Assembly (NCBI GenBank): GCA_016214055.1
Contig: JACRPE010000016.1
Span: forward strand, 1 to 34,807
DNA from: Candidatus Roizmanbacteria bacterium
Lineage (GTDB): Bacteria; Patescibacteriota; Microgenomatia; UBA1406; GWC2-37-13
DNA: 34,807 nucleotides
Direction of reading: 5' to 3'
The notes under the pieces were generated by a model. That model was given only the letters and a program-made list of their open reading frames with translations. It was not told where the DNA came from and did no database searches. Position numbers and translations under genes: made by a program. Positions within the stretch are counted from its first letter, which is position 1. The number at the start of each line of letters is the position of its first letter. Shown piece by piece: positions 1 to 7,143 of the stretch.

Positions 1-132
1 GGCTTATGAAATTTAACGGTACCAAAAAGAACTTTCCTCTCCACTTAAAAGAATGTGAGTGGAGATGGAAACAATCCCAGGAAAAACTGTTCGAAAATCT
101 GTTACAAATTGTTAAAGTGCTAGTCTAGAGCC
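1..132 (+). mobile_element. right end of an IS1595-type insertion sequence
   Basis: The window opens inside an insertion sequence. The transposase frame closes at 128, and a PurM-like reading frame becomes recognisable immediately after about position 132. The last bases before it, TAGTCTAGAGCC, would read GGCTCTAGACTA from the outside, consistent with IS1595-family ends, which usually begin with GG. The exact boundary is inferred, because the left end of the element is outside the window. If the boundary is right, the eight bases TATGATAT (133-140) would be one copy of the target duplication. Confidence 0.55.
3..128 (+). CDS. IS1595-family transposase, C-terminal fragment
   Basis: This is the last 41 codons of a frame that is open at the window edge and stops with TAG at 126-128. 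The peptide contains LMKFNG followed by FPLHLKECEWRW, closely resembling the C-terminal end of IS1595/ISXO2-like DDE transposases, where a [F/Y]xxHLKExEWR motif precedes a short Leu-rich tail. The catalytic DDE residues would lie upstream, outside the window. The call rests on this short motif alone. The ATG at 6-8 is internal, not a start. The final codons overlap the presumed terminal inverted repeat, as is common for this family. Confidence 0.6.
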   Translation, partial: LMKFNGTKKNFPLHLKECEWRWKQSQEKLFENLLQIVKVLV

Positions 133-978
133 TATGATATTATCGGTCATGACACTGTTGCGGCAATTATAAATGATCTTATTTCAGTTGGGGCAACACC
201 ACTTGTCATCCATGCCTATTGGGCGGTAGGAAATAGTAATTTTTTAGGCGACAATCTCAGAATGAGGGATTTAATCGAAGGTTGGAAGGCGGGTTGCAAT
301 TTATCAGGAGCTTCCTGGGGAGGGGGGGAAACACCTACTTATCATGGAATAATTAATCCGGACACCATTGATTTAGGAGGTTCAGCTGTTGGAATAATTC
401 AAAACAAAAAAAACTTAATAATCGATAAAAAACTGAAACATGGAGATAGGATTATACTACTCAAAAGCAATGGAATAAATGTAAATGGGTTATCGCTTTG
501 CCGGGCTATCGCAAAGAAGCTAGGTAAAGGATATGCAACTGAACTTGTTGAAGGTAAAACGTATGGTGATGCCATCCTCACAAAAACTCATATTTATGCT
601 AAATTAATTCAGGAGCTACAAAAATATAAAATAGATATTCACTATCTTTCCAATATTACCGGTCATGGACTAAGAAAGATTATGCGCGCAAGACAGGAAT
701 TAACTTACATAATAGAAAAAATATTTGATCCTCAGGAATTATTCCTATTTATCCAAAGACAGGCAGACTTATCCGATTATGAGATGTATCAAACATTCAA
801 CATGGGAATGGATTACGCTCTGTTTTTACCATATAAAGATGTACAGAAAGCCCTAAAAATAATTAAAGACAATGGTTTTGAGGGACTTGACGCAGGATAC
901 GTGGAAAAAGGAAAAAAGCAGGTTGTGATTCAACCCAAGCAACTGTTGTATCACGCGGAAACTCTTGATTTACGATAA
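133..978 (+). pseudogene. PurM-like (AIR synthase-related) protein, 5' truncated by IS
   Basis: The frame is open from 124 (a TAG lies at 121-123) and encodes YDIIGHDTVAAIINDLISVG, the ATP-binding core of the PurM/SelD/ThiL AIR-synthase superfamily (D-x-V-A...NDL...GA.PL). It is followed by GCNLSGASWGGGETP and the C-terminal PurM domain with GHGL. A normal PurM has about 50-60 more residues upstream, including the glycine-rich N-terminus; here that position is taken by the transposase tail. The first in-frame ATG (262) lies well inside the first domain, so translation from it would give an incomplete 238-residue protein. PurM makes aminoimidazole ribonucleotide in purine synthesis, but this divergent form could be an AIR-synthase-related protein of another role. 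I read it as a gene broken by IS insertion. Confidence 0.7.
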
Positions 979-993
979 AATCTCAGTCGAATA

Positions 994-1022
994 TTGATTA
1001 TTACCACTAATAACAGTATAAT
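994..1022 (+). promoter_or_regulatory. promoter of the 1028 gene, leaderless type
   Basis: TTGATT (994-999), a 17-nt spacer, and TATAAT (1017-1022). The ATG at 1028 begins only 5 nt after the -10 box, so the transcript should start at or next to the start codon. No Shine-Dalgarno sequence is possible. Confidence 0.65.
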
Positions 1023-1027
1023 GCCGC

Positions 1028-1390
1028 ATGGCAGAACCACTCACTGCGGCTCAGGGAATACAGCAACTTATTGTTGATAAGGGTTCTTCCTTGGGATCCG
1101 TTATCAACTCACAAGAGCTTGTTAAGTTAGGATTTGCAGAAAATAATACTAGATTTGCAGTTGTTGCAATGGCATGTTTAACAGAAATAATCTTTATTAA
1201 CAAAAGTGAACCTGCTTATAAAGTAACGGCGCTTCCAAATCCAGATATTAAAACTACCTATCTTGATTCTGTGAGAAAAGGAGGAAACAGACCTACTCCA
1301 TGCAGTGATTGCAAGTTTGGTCCGACAGCTATGATAGCGCCCACAGATCGGCAAAAATGCCTCGTTATCGAAGATATTTGTAAAGACTAA
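1028..1390 (+). CDS. small Cys-motif protein A, possible winged helix plus Zn ribbon
   Basis: A 120-residue protein of no family I recognise. The N-terminal ~75 residues alternate helices and short strands in a way that could be a winged helix (SQELVKLGFAENNTRFAVV, then a strand pair around IIFINK...YKVTAL). The C-terminus holds PCSDCKFG and, about 14 residues later, KCLVIEDIC: a CxxC plus two further Cys, a plausible metal site. The downstream neighbour has the same ending (PCGECTFA...AVCLI), so the two look like tandem paralogues. They are 4 bp apart and probably co-transcribed from the promoter just upstream. DNA or RNA binding is a guess from shape only. Confidence 0.65.
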   Translation: MAEPLTAAQGIQQLIVDKGSSLGSVINSQELVKLGFAENNTRFAVVAMACLTEIIFINKSEPAYKVTALPNPDIKTTYLDSVRKGGNRPTPCSDCKFGPTAMIAPTDRQKCLVIEDICKD

Positions 1391-1394
1391 TTCT

Positions 1395-1784
1395 ATGGCA
1401 AAAACAACTATTTTAGGAGATATAGGACTCTGTGTTATTTCGAATCTAGGATTGTTGAGAAGAGGTGCAAGTTTTTATTTTCGAGGGGAAACAACTGGTA
1501 CAATGACCTTGGATCCACCGGATGAACCTAAAAGACCGGGTTCGATTGTTAAGGTGTTAAAGGACATGAACTGTGTTAAAGAAGCCAATAGTGGAGAATG
1601 GAATATTACAATACCGTCCGCATCAATCGAAGATGACTATCGTAATGCATGTATCGAAGAAAGGAGTGGATTAAAGCCATGTGGAGAGTGTACTTTTGCA
1701 ACAGCAACTTTTATCGGCTATCACGAGAGCGAACGTGCAGTATGCCTTATACCCACTGGAGTTCGTCAATTATCAAGGAAATAA
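1395..1784 (+). CDS. small Cys-motif protein B, paralogue of the upstream gene
   Basis: A 129-residue protein of no family I recognise. It parallels protein A over its second half: a helix-strand segment (SIVKVLKDMNCVKEANSG, WNITIP) aligns with A's wing-like region, then YRNACIEE aligns with YLDSVRKG, and PCGECTFATATFIG...AVCLI with PCSDCKFGPTAMIA...KCLVI. The spacing CxxC-x(15-16)-C is nearly the same in both. The N-terminus is more divergent and contains an Asp/Pro-rich loop (DPPDEPKRPG). It starts 4 bp after the upstream stop, with no clear ribosome site. No terminator is visible in the 215 bp that follow before rpsF. Confidence 0.65.
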   Translation: MAKTTILGDIGLCVISNLGLLRRGASFYFRGETTGTMTLDPPDEPKRPGSIVKVLKDMNCVKEANSGEWNITIPSASIEDDYRNACIEERSGLKPCGECTFATATFIGYHESERAVCLIPTGVRQLSRK

Positions 1785-1949
1785 ACGAGTTTTAAAATAC
1801 CTATGTCAGATAGATTAGGATTGGTTGGCCCTACGCACTTGCATCAAATAAAGAGCATCGTTCGGTAACAGTTTTAAGTCAAGCAACGCCCCCTAAAAAA
1901 GTTTAGTTGGGTAACACTAATTGCTATGTAACTCGTACGATAAAATCTC

Positions 1950-1978
1950 TTGCAATTTGTGGCTTGTCAGGGTATCAT
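1950..1978 (+). promoter_or_regulatory. promoter of the rpsF-ssb-rpsR operon
   Basis: TTGCAA (1950-1955), a 17-nt spacer, and TATCAT (1973-1978). Predicted transcription start is near 1985, leaving a leader of about 15 nt before the rpsF ATG at 2000. The rest of the 1785-1999 gap shows no gene or hairpin that I can support. Confidence 0.5.
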
Positions 1979-1999
1979 ATACGGATAAGATAATCTATT

Positions 2000-2263
2000 A
2001 TGAAATACGAACTTACCTTTCTTCTGAACGAAGAAAAAGAACTGGCAGTCATCAAAACTCTTTTAAAAAGTTTGGATGTGAAGCTCCTTGAGGAGTCCAC
2101 GTGGGGAAAAAAGAACCTTATTTACCCCATCAACAAAATAACATCAGCTCAATTTTACCATTGGAAAATAGATGCAAAAAGAGATCAGATATCTGAACTT
2201 CGCAAGAAGCTTAACTATAACGAAAAACTTATCCGTTTCTTGTTACTTGTTTCCGAATCGTAA
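2000..2263 (+). CDS. rpsF: 30S ribosomal protein S6
   Basis: An 87-residue S6, slightly short for the family (about 95-130 residues), lacking the long C-terminal tail seen elsewhere. It opens with the characteristic MKYELTFLL strand, has the central WGKKNLIYPINK motif, and ends with a final strand IRFLLLV. S6 binds the central domain of 16S rRNA together with S18. The gene order rpsF-ssb-rpsR is conserved across bacteria and supports the call. ssb follows after 3 bp. There is no Shine-Dalgarno sequence before the ATG (GATAATCTATTATG). Confidence 0.95.
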   Translation: MKYELTFLLNEEKELAVIKTLLKSLDVKLLEESTWGKKNLIYPINKITSAQFYHWKIDAKRDQISELRKKLNYNEKLIRFLLLVSES

Positions 2264-2266
2264 GAT

Positions 2267-2749
2267 ATGGCAAGTAGGTCCTTGAACCGCGTGATTCTTA
2301 TCGGCAATCTCACCCGAGATCCGGAGCTTAAGTATACGCCCAACGGCACTGCCGTTTGTACGTTTGGAGTTGCCACCAACCGAAGTTGGACCACTCAGGA
2401 TGGGCAAATCAAGGAAGATACACAGTTTCACCGCATCGTTGCTTGGCAGAAGCTGGCGGAGTTGACGGGCAAACTTTTGACAAAAGGGAGAAAGGTGTAT
2501 TTGGAAGGACGCATCACCTACCGCAGTTTTGTCGGAAAAGACGGACAGCAACGCACGATTGCCGAGATTGTCATGGATGATTTTATTGTTTTCGGTGATG
2601 GAAAGAGACCAATCCCCGGAGAGGCCGTTGCAAACGGGACAGCGCCCGTTGCACCGAGTCAGCCAAGCACGGAAGAAGTTGCGCCAGCTGTTGCGCCCGC
2701 CGAATCAAAGCAGGATGAGACAGTGAACCCGGAAGATATACCGTTTTAA
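2267..2749 (+). CDS. ssb: single-stranded DNA-binding protein
   Basis: A 160-residue SSB. The OB fold occupies residues 1-110, starting SLNRVILIGNLTRDPELKYT, with the family motifs W-KLAE and LEGRITYRSF. It is followed by a disordered Pro/Ala/Glu-rich linker (about 115-150) and the acidic tip EDIPF, which recruits replication and repair partners. It coats single-stranded DNA during replication, repair and recombination. It lies in the classical rpsF-ssb-rpsR operon, 3 bp after rpsF. Length and architecture are normal. Confidence 0.96.
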   Translation: MASRSLNRVILIGNLTRDPELKYTPNGTAVCTFGVATNRSWTTQDGQIKEDTQFHRIVAWQKLAELTGKLLTKGRKVYLEGRITYRSFVGKDGQQRTIAEIVMDDFIVFGDGKRPIPGEAVANGTAPVAPSQPSTEEVAPAVAPAESKQDETVNPEDIPF

Positions 2750-2779
2750 TTTGAAATTTAAAATTTGAAATTTTTAAAT
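2747..2779 (+). repeat. AT-rich TTTGAAATTTAAA repeat before rpsR
   Basis: The 30-bp ssb-rpsR gap consists almost wholly of alternating TTGAAATTT / AAATTTGAAATTT units. The same composition recurs at 26852-26897 inside fmt, suggesting a dispersed low-complexity element. Confidence 0.6.
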
Positions 2780-2989
2780 ATGACCAAATGTTTTTTTTGC
2801 CAGTATAAAGCAACCCCCAGTTATAAGGAGGTTGAGAATCTTGATAAATTCTTATCACCACGAAAGAAAATCATTAACCGCGAGTTATCCGGCGTGTGCT
2901 CAAAACACCAAAGGATTCTCACCAAGCATATCAAATATGCCCGCTTCCTTTCCCTTCTTCCGTACGTATCGTACCAAGGGATGAGATAA
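2780..2989 (+). CDS. rpsR: 30S ribosomal protein S18
   Basis: A 69-residue S18 when started at the ATG at 2780 (MTKCFFCQYK). An in-frame ATG five codons upstream (2765) would fall within the AT-rich repeat and is less likely. Family hallmarks are CxFC at the N-terminus, the YKEVENLDKFLSPRKKI segment and the basic helix CSKHQRILTKHIKYARFLSLLP. The CFFC plus GVCSKH residues could bind zinc, as in Cys-containing S18 forms. It is the S6 partner on 16S rRNA and the third gene of the rpsF-ssb-rpsR operon. Confidence 0.95.
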   Translation: MTKCFFCQYKATPSYKEVENLDKFLSPRKKIINRELSGVCSKHQRILTKHIKYARFLSLLPYVSYQGMR

Positions 2990-2995
2990 GAAGTG

Positions 2996-3001
2996 TATAA
3001 T
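2996..3001 (+). promoter_or_regulatory. -10 box TATAAT before the 3008 gene
   Basis: TATAAT ends 6 nt before the ATG at 3008, placing the predicted transcript start at or next to the start codon. No good -35 box is visible at the expected distance (ACCAAG at 2973-2978), so the promoter may be weak or need help. Confidence 0.45.
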
Positions 3002-3007
3002 TAATTC

Positions 3008-3724
3008 ATGATCCTCACCATTCCTCTCCCCGAGCGGGGAAAGCCTCTTATCAAAGTCGGACAACGCGTAGATTTTAATACGCCTTTGTTTGAGGAAAAA
3101 ATCCACAAAGAAGTGAAGGTTTTTATCAGTCAAAAAATAGGTGTTTCTCCAAAAAAAATCTTTCAACATCTCAAAAAGCTCGTCGGCGACACTATTCAGA
3201 CGGGTGATCTATTGGCGGAAAATAAATCGTTTATGGCGGGGCGCCGCTATACGAGTGAACACACCGGAATTCTCAAGGAAATTAACCACATCGACGGATC
3301 CATTCTTATTGAAGTGTCAAGTACGGACCGCGCCGTCAGAAACGCTTTTTTTATTGGTGAGGCGGTCAAGATCGAAGACGGATCTCTCCAAATAAAGGTT
3401 GCATCAGCGCATGAATACGAGATAAAGAACGGAAAAGATTCCTTCGGGGGCAAGGCGGTCTATGTAAAAAATGAAAATGATTCCTATGATGAAGAAAGCG
3501 TATCGGGGAATGTGGTAATTGCCAATACTATCTCAGGATATCATCAGACGAAGATGGAAGCACTCGGAGCTTCCGGTTTTGCAACTCTTCATATACTAAA
3601 TGAAATCACCAGTACCCCTGCGGTTCTTTTCAAACAAATTAAAGATTTTGAAGACGCGGTAAAACACCATCTTCCCTATTGCTTTATTGATGGTAAAACC
3701 AGTAAAATAGTCTTTTATACGTAA
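3008..3724 (+). CDS. unknown protein with barrel-sandwich (lipoyl-like) features
   Basis: A 238-residue protein that I cannot assign. Residues about 10-30 (GKPLIKVGQRVDFNTPLFEE) and 55-95 (VGDTIQTGDLLAEN, then HTGILKEINHIDGSILIEV) have the pattern GD.V..G..L....., then S..G......DG..I.I, typical of barrel-sandwich/lipoyl-like hybrid domains such as those in RnfC or RpoC. The second half (about 150-238) is more globular and ends in a strand. No signal peptide, TM segment or catalytic motif is evident. It sits between rpsR and the S41 protease gene, 13 bp from the latter, probably co-transcribed with it. Confidence 0.7.
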   Translation: MILTIPLPERGKPLIKVGQRVDFNTPLFEEKIHKEVKVFISQKIGVSPKKIFQHLKKLVGDTIQTGDLLAENKSFMAGRRYTSEHTGILKEINHIDGSILIEVSSTDRAVRNAFFIGEAVKIEDGSLQIKVASAHEYEIKNGKDSFGGKAVYVKNENDSYDEESVSGNVVIANTISGYHQTKMEALGASGFATLHILNEITSTPAVLFKQIKDFEDAVKHHLPYCFIDGKTSKIVFYT

Positions 3725-3737
3725 TTTTGGATTCCTT

Positions 3738-4976
3738 ATGAACATATCAAAAAAAACAACAAATATCTTATTGGCCCTTTCGGTTGCGATATTTCTCTTC
3801 GGGTCAGGGTATAAACTGGGTGAATTTAAGACAACTAAAGCGAGTGATAAAGCCGTCAAAAATGAAAATACGTTTAAAAATGTTGACTTTACCCTTTTTT
3901 GGGACACCTGGAACAGCATTGAGGCAAAATATGTAGATCAAAAAAAGGTAGATAAAAAAAAGATGTATTATGGTGCGATTAAAGGGATGGTTGCCTCAGT
4001 TGAGGATCCGTATACCTTTTTCTTAACTCCGGATGAAAATAAGCAGTCGAAGGATGATTTGGGGGGAAAGTTTGAAGGAATTGGGGCACAGCTTGGTCTG
4101 CAGGAGAACCGCATCACGGTAATTGCACCTTTAAAAAATTCCCCGGCTGAAAGCGCTGGAGTTAAGGCGGGCGATTTTATTAATAAAGTGGATGGAGCCT
4201 CGACTAAGGGCTGGGTTCTTCCTCAGGCTGTCTCCAAAATCCGCGGGAAAAAAGGAACAAAGGTTAAACTCACTTTGGAGCGAAGCGGAAAGGAAATCGA
4301 TGTAGAAATTACACGGGACACCATCAAAGTTGAGTCTGTTGAGGCAAAGTTGAACGAAAAAAAACAGGGGTGCGATACCATCTGTGATAACGTAGCTTAT
4401 CTCAAACTAAATCAATTTGGAGAAAATACGGTGGATGAATGGGAAGTCAAAGTTGCCGAAATAAAGGACGCGTGGGATAAAAAGACGGTAAAAGGAATGG
4501 TTTTGGATCTTCGGGATAATCCGGGTGGTTATTTGGAGAGCTCGGTCTACCTGGCGGGAGAATTTTTACCGAAAGGCAAACTAGTGGTCAAGCAGGAATC
4601 AAAGGCTTTGGGAGATAAAGAGTATCTCGTCATGCGGACAGGGAGCCTGTTGGATATTCCTCTTGTAGTACTGGTCAATAAAGGATCCGCATCAGCCGCC
4701 GAAATCTTGTCAGGCGCTTTACGTGACCATAAGAGAGCCAAACTTATCGGTGAGAAGACCTTCGGCAAAGGATCAGTGCAGGAGGCCCTTGACATGCGTG
4801 ACGGGGCAGGGTTGCACGTAACGGTTGCTAAGTGGATACTTCCCGGTGGCGATTGGATCAATCATAAAGGAATCGAGCCGGATATCAAAAGCGAGATGAA
4901 GCCCTCAGAGGGCAACACGCTCACGCGTGAGACCGACACTCAGCTTGATCAGGCGATAGAGGAAGTGATGAAGTAA
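3738..4976 (+). CDS. S41 carboxy-terminal processing protease, PDZ type
   Basis: A 412-residue membrane-anchored protease of the CtpA/Prc family. A TM/signal anchor spans about residues 8-26, followed by an S41 N-terminal helical region, a PDZ domain (about 105-195: GIGAQLG...SPAESAGVKAGDFI) and the protease core. Catalytic residues are visible: Ser319 in NKGSASAAEIL, Lys344 in TFGKGSVQ and Gln348, with the expected 25-residue Ser-Lys spacing. The GGYL motif (263-266) is present. These enzymes cut C-terminal regions of exported or mis-tagged proteins outside the membrane. The stop is 1 bp from the stop of the convergent 4978-6303 gene. Length is normal and no frameshift is seen. Confidence 0.92.
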   Translation: MNISKKTTNILLALSVAIFLFGSGYKLGEFKTTKASDKAVKNENTFKNVDFTLFWDTWNSIEAKYVDQKKVDKKKMYYGAIKGMVASVEDPYTFFLTPDENKQSKDDLGGKFEGIGAQLGLQENRITVIAPLKNSPAESAGVKAGDFINKVDGASTKGWVLPQAVSKIRGKKGTKVKLTLERSGKEIDVEITRDTIKVESVEAKLNEKKQGCDTICDNVAYLKLNQFGENTVDEWEVKVAEIKDAWDKKTVKGMVLDLRDNPGGYLESSVYLAGEFLPKGKLVVKQESKALGDKEYLVMRTGSLLDIPLVVLVNKGSASAAEILSGALRDHKRAKLIGEKTFGKGSVQEALDMRDGAGLHVTVAKWILPGGDWINHKGIEPDIKSEMKPSEGNTLTRETDTQLDQAIEEVMK

Positions 4977-4977
4977 C

Positions 4978-6303
4978 TTAAAAGGTAAACAAACTTAGGA
5001 AGCTATAGAGGGATGACTTCTTTATCTCAATAAGACCTCCTGTGTCGGCCGCTACATAGAGTTCACGGGGGACATTGATGGGAATAACCCAGAATAATTT
5101 TTCAGTTTTATCTGCAAGTATCTTATACTGTAATTGCCCTTCTCGCACCTCCAGAAGAATGTCTCGCGCAACTCCTTGTAGATCAATAACCTTTAACTGG
5201 CGCATGATGGCCATGGCATCCCCTGGCATAATGGAAACTTTCATGGGCCCGCTTGGGGTGTCAACTGCAAGGATATTAGTGGATGGGTTTACCGAGAGCG
5301 ACATGGTGGTACGCGCTTTGGTATCATCTTGCTCAATAGTGAGAGCTCCACTATCTTGCTCATTTGATGACACGGTGACGGCTTGAACTCCTTTTTGAAT
5401 AACAAACTCCTGTTGGGCTATGGCAAGTGTGCCCCCTTGCTTTTCCTCAAGGGTAATATCGAGGGCGCCCGCAGGCTTTTCAGAAGTATTTGCGACCGTT
5501 GTACCCGCACTTCCCTTATTCCCCTCGCTTGTCGTATTTTTTGAGGGAAGATTAATAGAAATAGTCTTTACATCTTCCCCTTTTAAAATACGAGTCACGG
5601 GGGCGGGCGGGCGGGTATAGGGGGATGCCGGATTTATCGTGGGTTGGGGCATTTCTATGACGATCGTCGATTTTTTACCTCGGTATTGTTCTGGAATGGG
5701 TGTGGGGGAAAGAGGACCATATGTAATGGTAGGTACTTGGGTTGGAAGTGCCTCTGAACTGTACGAGCTTGAAGAGGATGATGAAGCGGGTGCGCTGGTG
5801 GGAGAAGGGAAAATGGGTGTTGCAGTTGGCCACCAAGTGGGCCGGTATGTTTTTATCACGGTTGGGGTTGCGGTTGGAATGAGAGTTGCAGTTGGCATGA
5901 TCCGTGGAGTTGAAGTGGCGCGCGGAATAGTTGGACTAATATAGCGGGTTGGATAAGGAGTGAGTGAGGGTCGAGGGGTGGGAGTTGGAGTAGGTGTTGG
6001 GGTCGCGGTAGGGGTAGGAGTGGAAGTTGGGCGAGGGGTTGAGGTTGGTAATGGCGTAAGGGTAGGAAAAAAATCATTGACGGATGACAGTGTGGGGGTT
6101 GGTGTAGTTTTCTTTTTGGAATTATATGTAGCGCCTTTGATAATATATGTATAGACATCATCATTAGATCCTAATACTTGGCCTCCTGACATCATAAAAT
6201 TACTGTTAGTTGTGGCTCCAAACCCATATGCTTGTCTTTGAAGAAGAACAAAAAAGACTAATAAAAGGAACATCGAAACAAGAAAGTATTTTCTTTTCAT
6301 CAA
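4978..6303 (-). CDS. secreted Thr/Pro-rich stalk protein, unknown
   Basis: A 441-residue exported protein of unknown function. It has a strong signal peptide (MMKRKYFLVSMFLLLVFFVLLQ, about 1-27). Residues about 68-205 form a low-complexity Thr/Pro/Ser tract of repeated TP, TPT and PTAT units with a Ser run (SSSSSSS), typical of extended, possibly glycosylated stalks. Residues 240-400 are a beta-rich Gly/Ala/Thr region (GALDITLEEKQGG, GALTIEQDD), ending in a hydrophobic C-terminus (SLYSFLSLFTF). The Thr/Pro tract gives a period-6 base pattern whose complement forms open frames that are not genes. It starts 15 bp from tatD, on the opposite strand. Confidence 0.8.
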   Translation of the reverse strand: MMKRKYFLVSMFLLLVFFVLLQRQAYGFGATTNSNFMMSGGQVLGSNDDVYTYIIKGATYNSKKKTTPTPTLSSVNDFFPTLTPLPTSTPRPTSTPTPTATPTPTPTPTPRPSLTPYPTRYISPTIPRATSTPRIMPTATLIPTATPTVIKTYRPTWWPTATPIFPSPTSAPASSSSSSSYSSEALPTQVPTITYGPLSPTPIPEQYRGKKSTIVIEMPQPTINPASPYTRPPAPVTRILKGEDVKTISINLPSKNTTSEGNKGSAGTTVANTSEKPAGALDITLEEKQGGTLAIAQQEFVIQKGVQAVTVSSNEQDSGALTIEQDDTKARTTMSLSVNPSTNILAVDTPSGPMKVSIMPGDAMAIMRQLKVIDLQGVARDILLEVREGQLQYKILADKTEKLFWVIPINVPRELYVAADTGGLIEIKKSSLYSFLSLFTF

Positions 6304-6304
6304 C

Positions 6305-6314
6305 TATAATAATA
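6305..6314. promoter_or_regulatory. divergent -10 region between the stalk gene and tatD
   Basis: Only 15 bp separate the two start codons (6303 on the minus strand, 6319 on the plus strand). Reading right, TATAAT (6305-6310) ends 8 nt before the tatD ATG. Reading left, TATTAT (6314-6309) ends 5 nt before the stalk-gene ATG. Both transcripts would be leaderless, and their -35 regions would lie inside the opposite gene; no good -35 is visible. Confidence 0.45.
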
Positions 6315-6318
6315 CAAT

Positions 6319-7143
6319 ATGTTTGATACTCATTGCCACTTGAATTTTTCCCGTTTTTCCAGTCGTGTACAGGATGTCATTGACGAAGCACAAAAAGTCG
6401 GCGTCACTGAAATTGTGGTTCCCGGAACAGATATTAAGACTTCCATTAAGGCTCTGGAGCTTGCCAAGCAATATGAACACGTCTATGCAGCGGTGGGGAT
6501 CCATCCGCACCATGTATACGAGTGTAACGTAAATCGTGTAACGTGTAACGTTCAAGACATAATAAAGGAAATTGAATCAATGCTTTCCCATCCAAAAGTT
6601 GTGGCGGTTGGGGAGGTGGGACTTGACAGGCATTATTATCAGGAAACAAAGTATGCAGATTACACGGTCAGTCAGGAATTTATAGATCTGCAAAAAAAAC
6701 TACTAACCGTCCAAATTAAGCTTGCTATTCAATACAAAAAGAGTTTGGTGCTTCATAATAGGGAAGCAAAAAAAGAGTTTCTTGAGGTAATGACAGGGAA
6801 TTGGAATGAATCTCTAGCTTACAAAACAGTGTTCCATTGCTGTGAGGCTGATCAGGACCTCCTGTCTTTTGCAAAAGAACATCAAATATTCATCGGAGTC
6901 GATGGGGATGTGACATATGATTTAAAAAAACAAGAATTCGTCAAGACAATCCCCCTCGAACTTCTTGTACTGGAAACAGACTCCCCATATCTACTCCCTG
7001 AACCACTTCGATCGCAGAAAAAATTCCCCAATGAGCCAAAAAATATTCCTCTCATTGCCCAATGTATATCTGAAATAAAGGGTGTATCAATTAATCAATT
7101 AATTGATACAGCTACTGCAAATGCGAAGAGATTGTTTTTATGA
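6319..7143 (+). CDS. tatD: TatD-family metal-dependent DNase
   Basis: A 274-residue TIM-barrel hydrolase of the TatD family (3'-5' exonuclease and DNA-fragment degradation in characterised members). Metal-ligand motifs are all present: MFDTHCHLNF (HxH, residues 5-7), VAVGEVGLDRHYY (Glu), VLHNREA (His), VFHCCE (His) and LLVLETDSPYL (Asp). Between the second strand and the third helix it carries an extra segment (CNVNRVTCNVQD) encoded by three copies of GTGTAACGT (6522-6551), in frame and probably looped out. The 3' end overlaps that of the convergent glycosyltransferase by 6 bp. Confidence 0.93.
   Translation: MFDTHCHLNFSRFSSRVQDVIDEAQKVGVTEIVVPGTDIKTSIKALELAKQYEHVYAAVGIHPHHVYECNVNRVTCNVQDIIKEIESMLSHPKVVAVGEVGLDRHYYQETKYADYTVSQEFIDLQKKLLTVQIKLAIQYKKSLVLHNREAKKEFLEVMTGNWNESLAYKTVFHCCEADQDLLSFAKEHQIFIGVDGDVTYDLKKQEFVKTIPLELLVLETDSPYLLPEPLRSQKKFPNEPKNIPLIAQCISEIKGVSINQLIDTATANAKRLFL
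6522..6551 (+). repeat. GTGTAACGT x3 inside tatD
   Basis: Copies lie at 6522-6530, 6536-6544 and 6543-6551 (the last two overlap by 2 bp). They encode an in-frame insert in TatD. Confidence 0.8.

Noticed and set aside
5639-6154. Plus-strand frames rich in Gly-Val repeats
   Set aside because: They are the complement of the Thr/Pro codon repeat of the minus-strand stalk protein.
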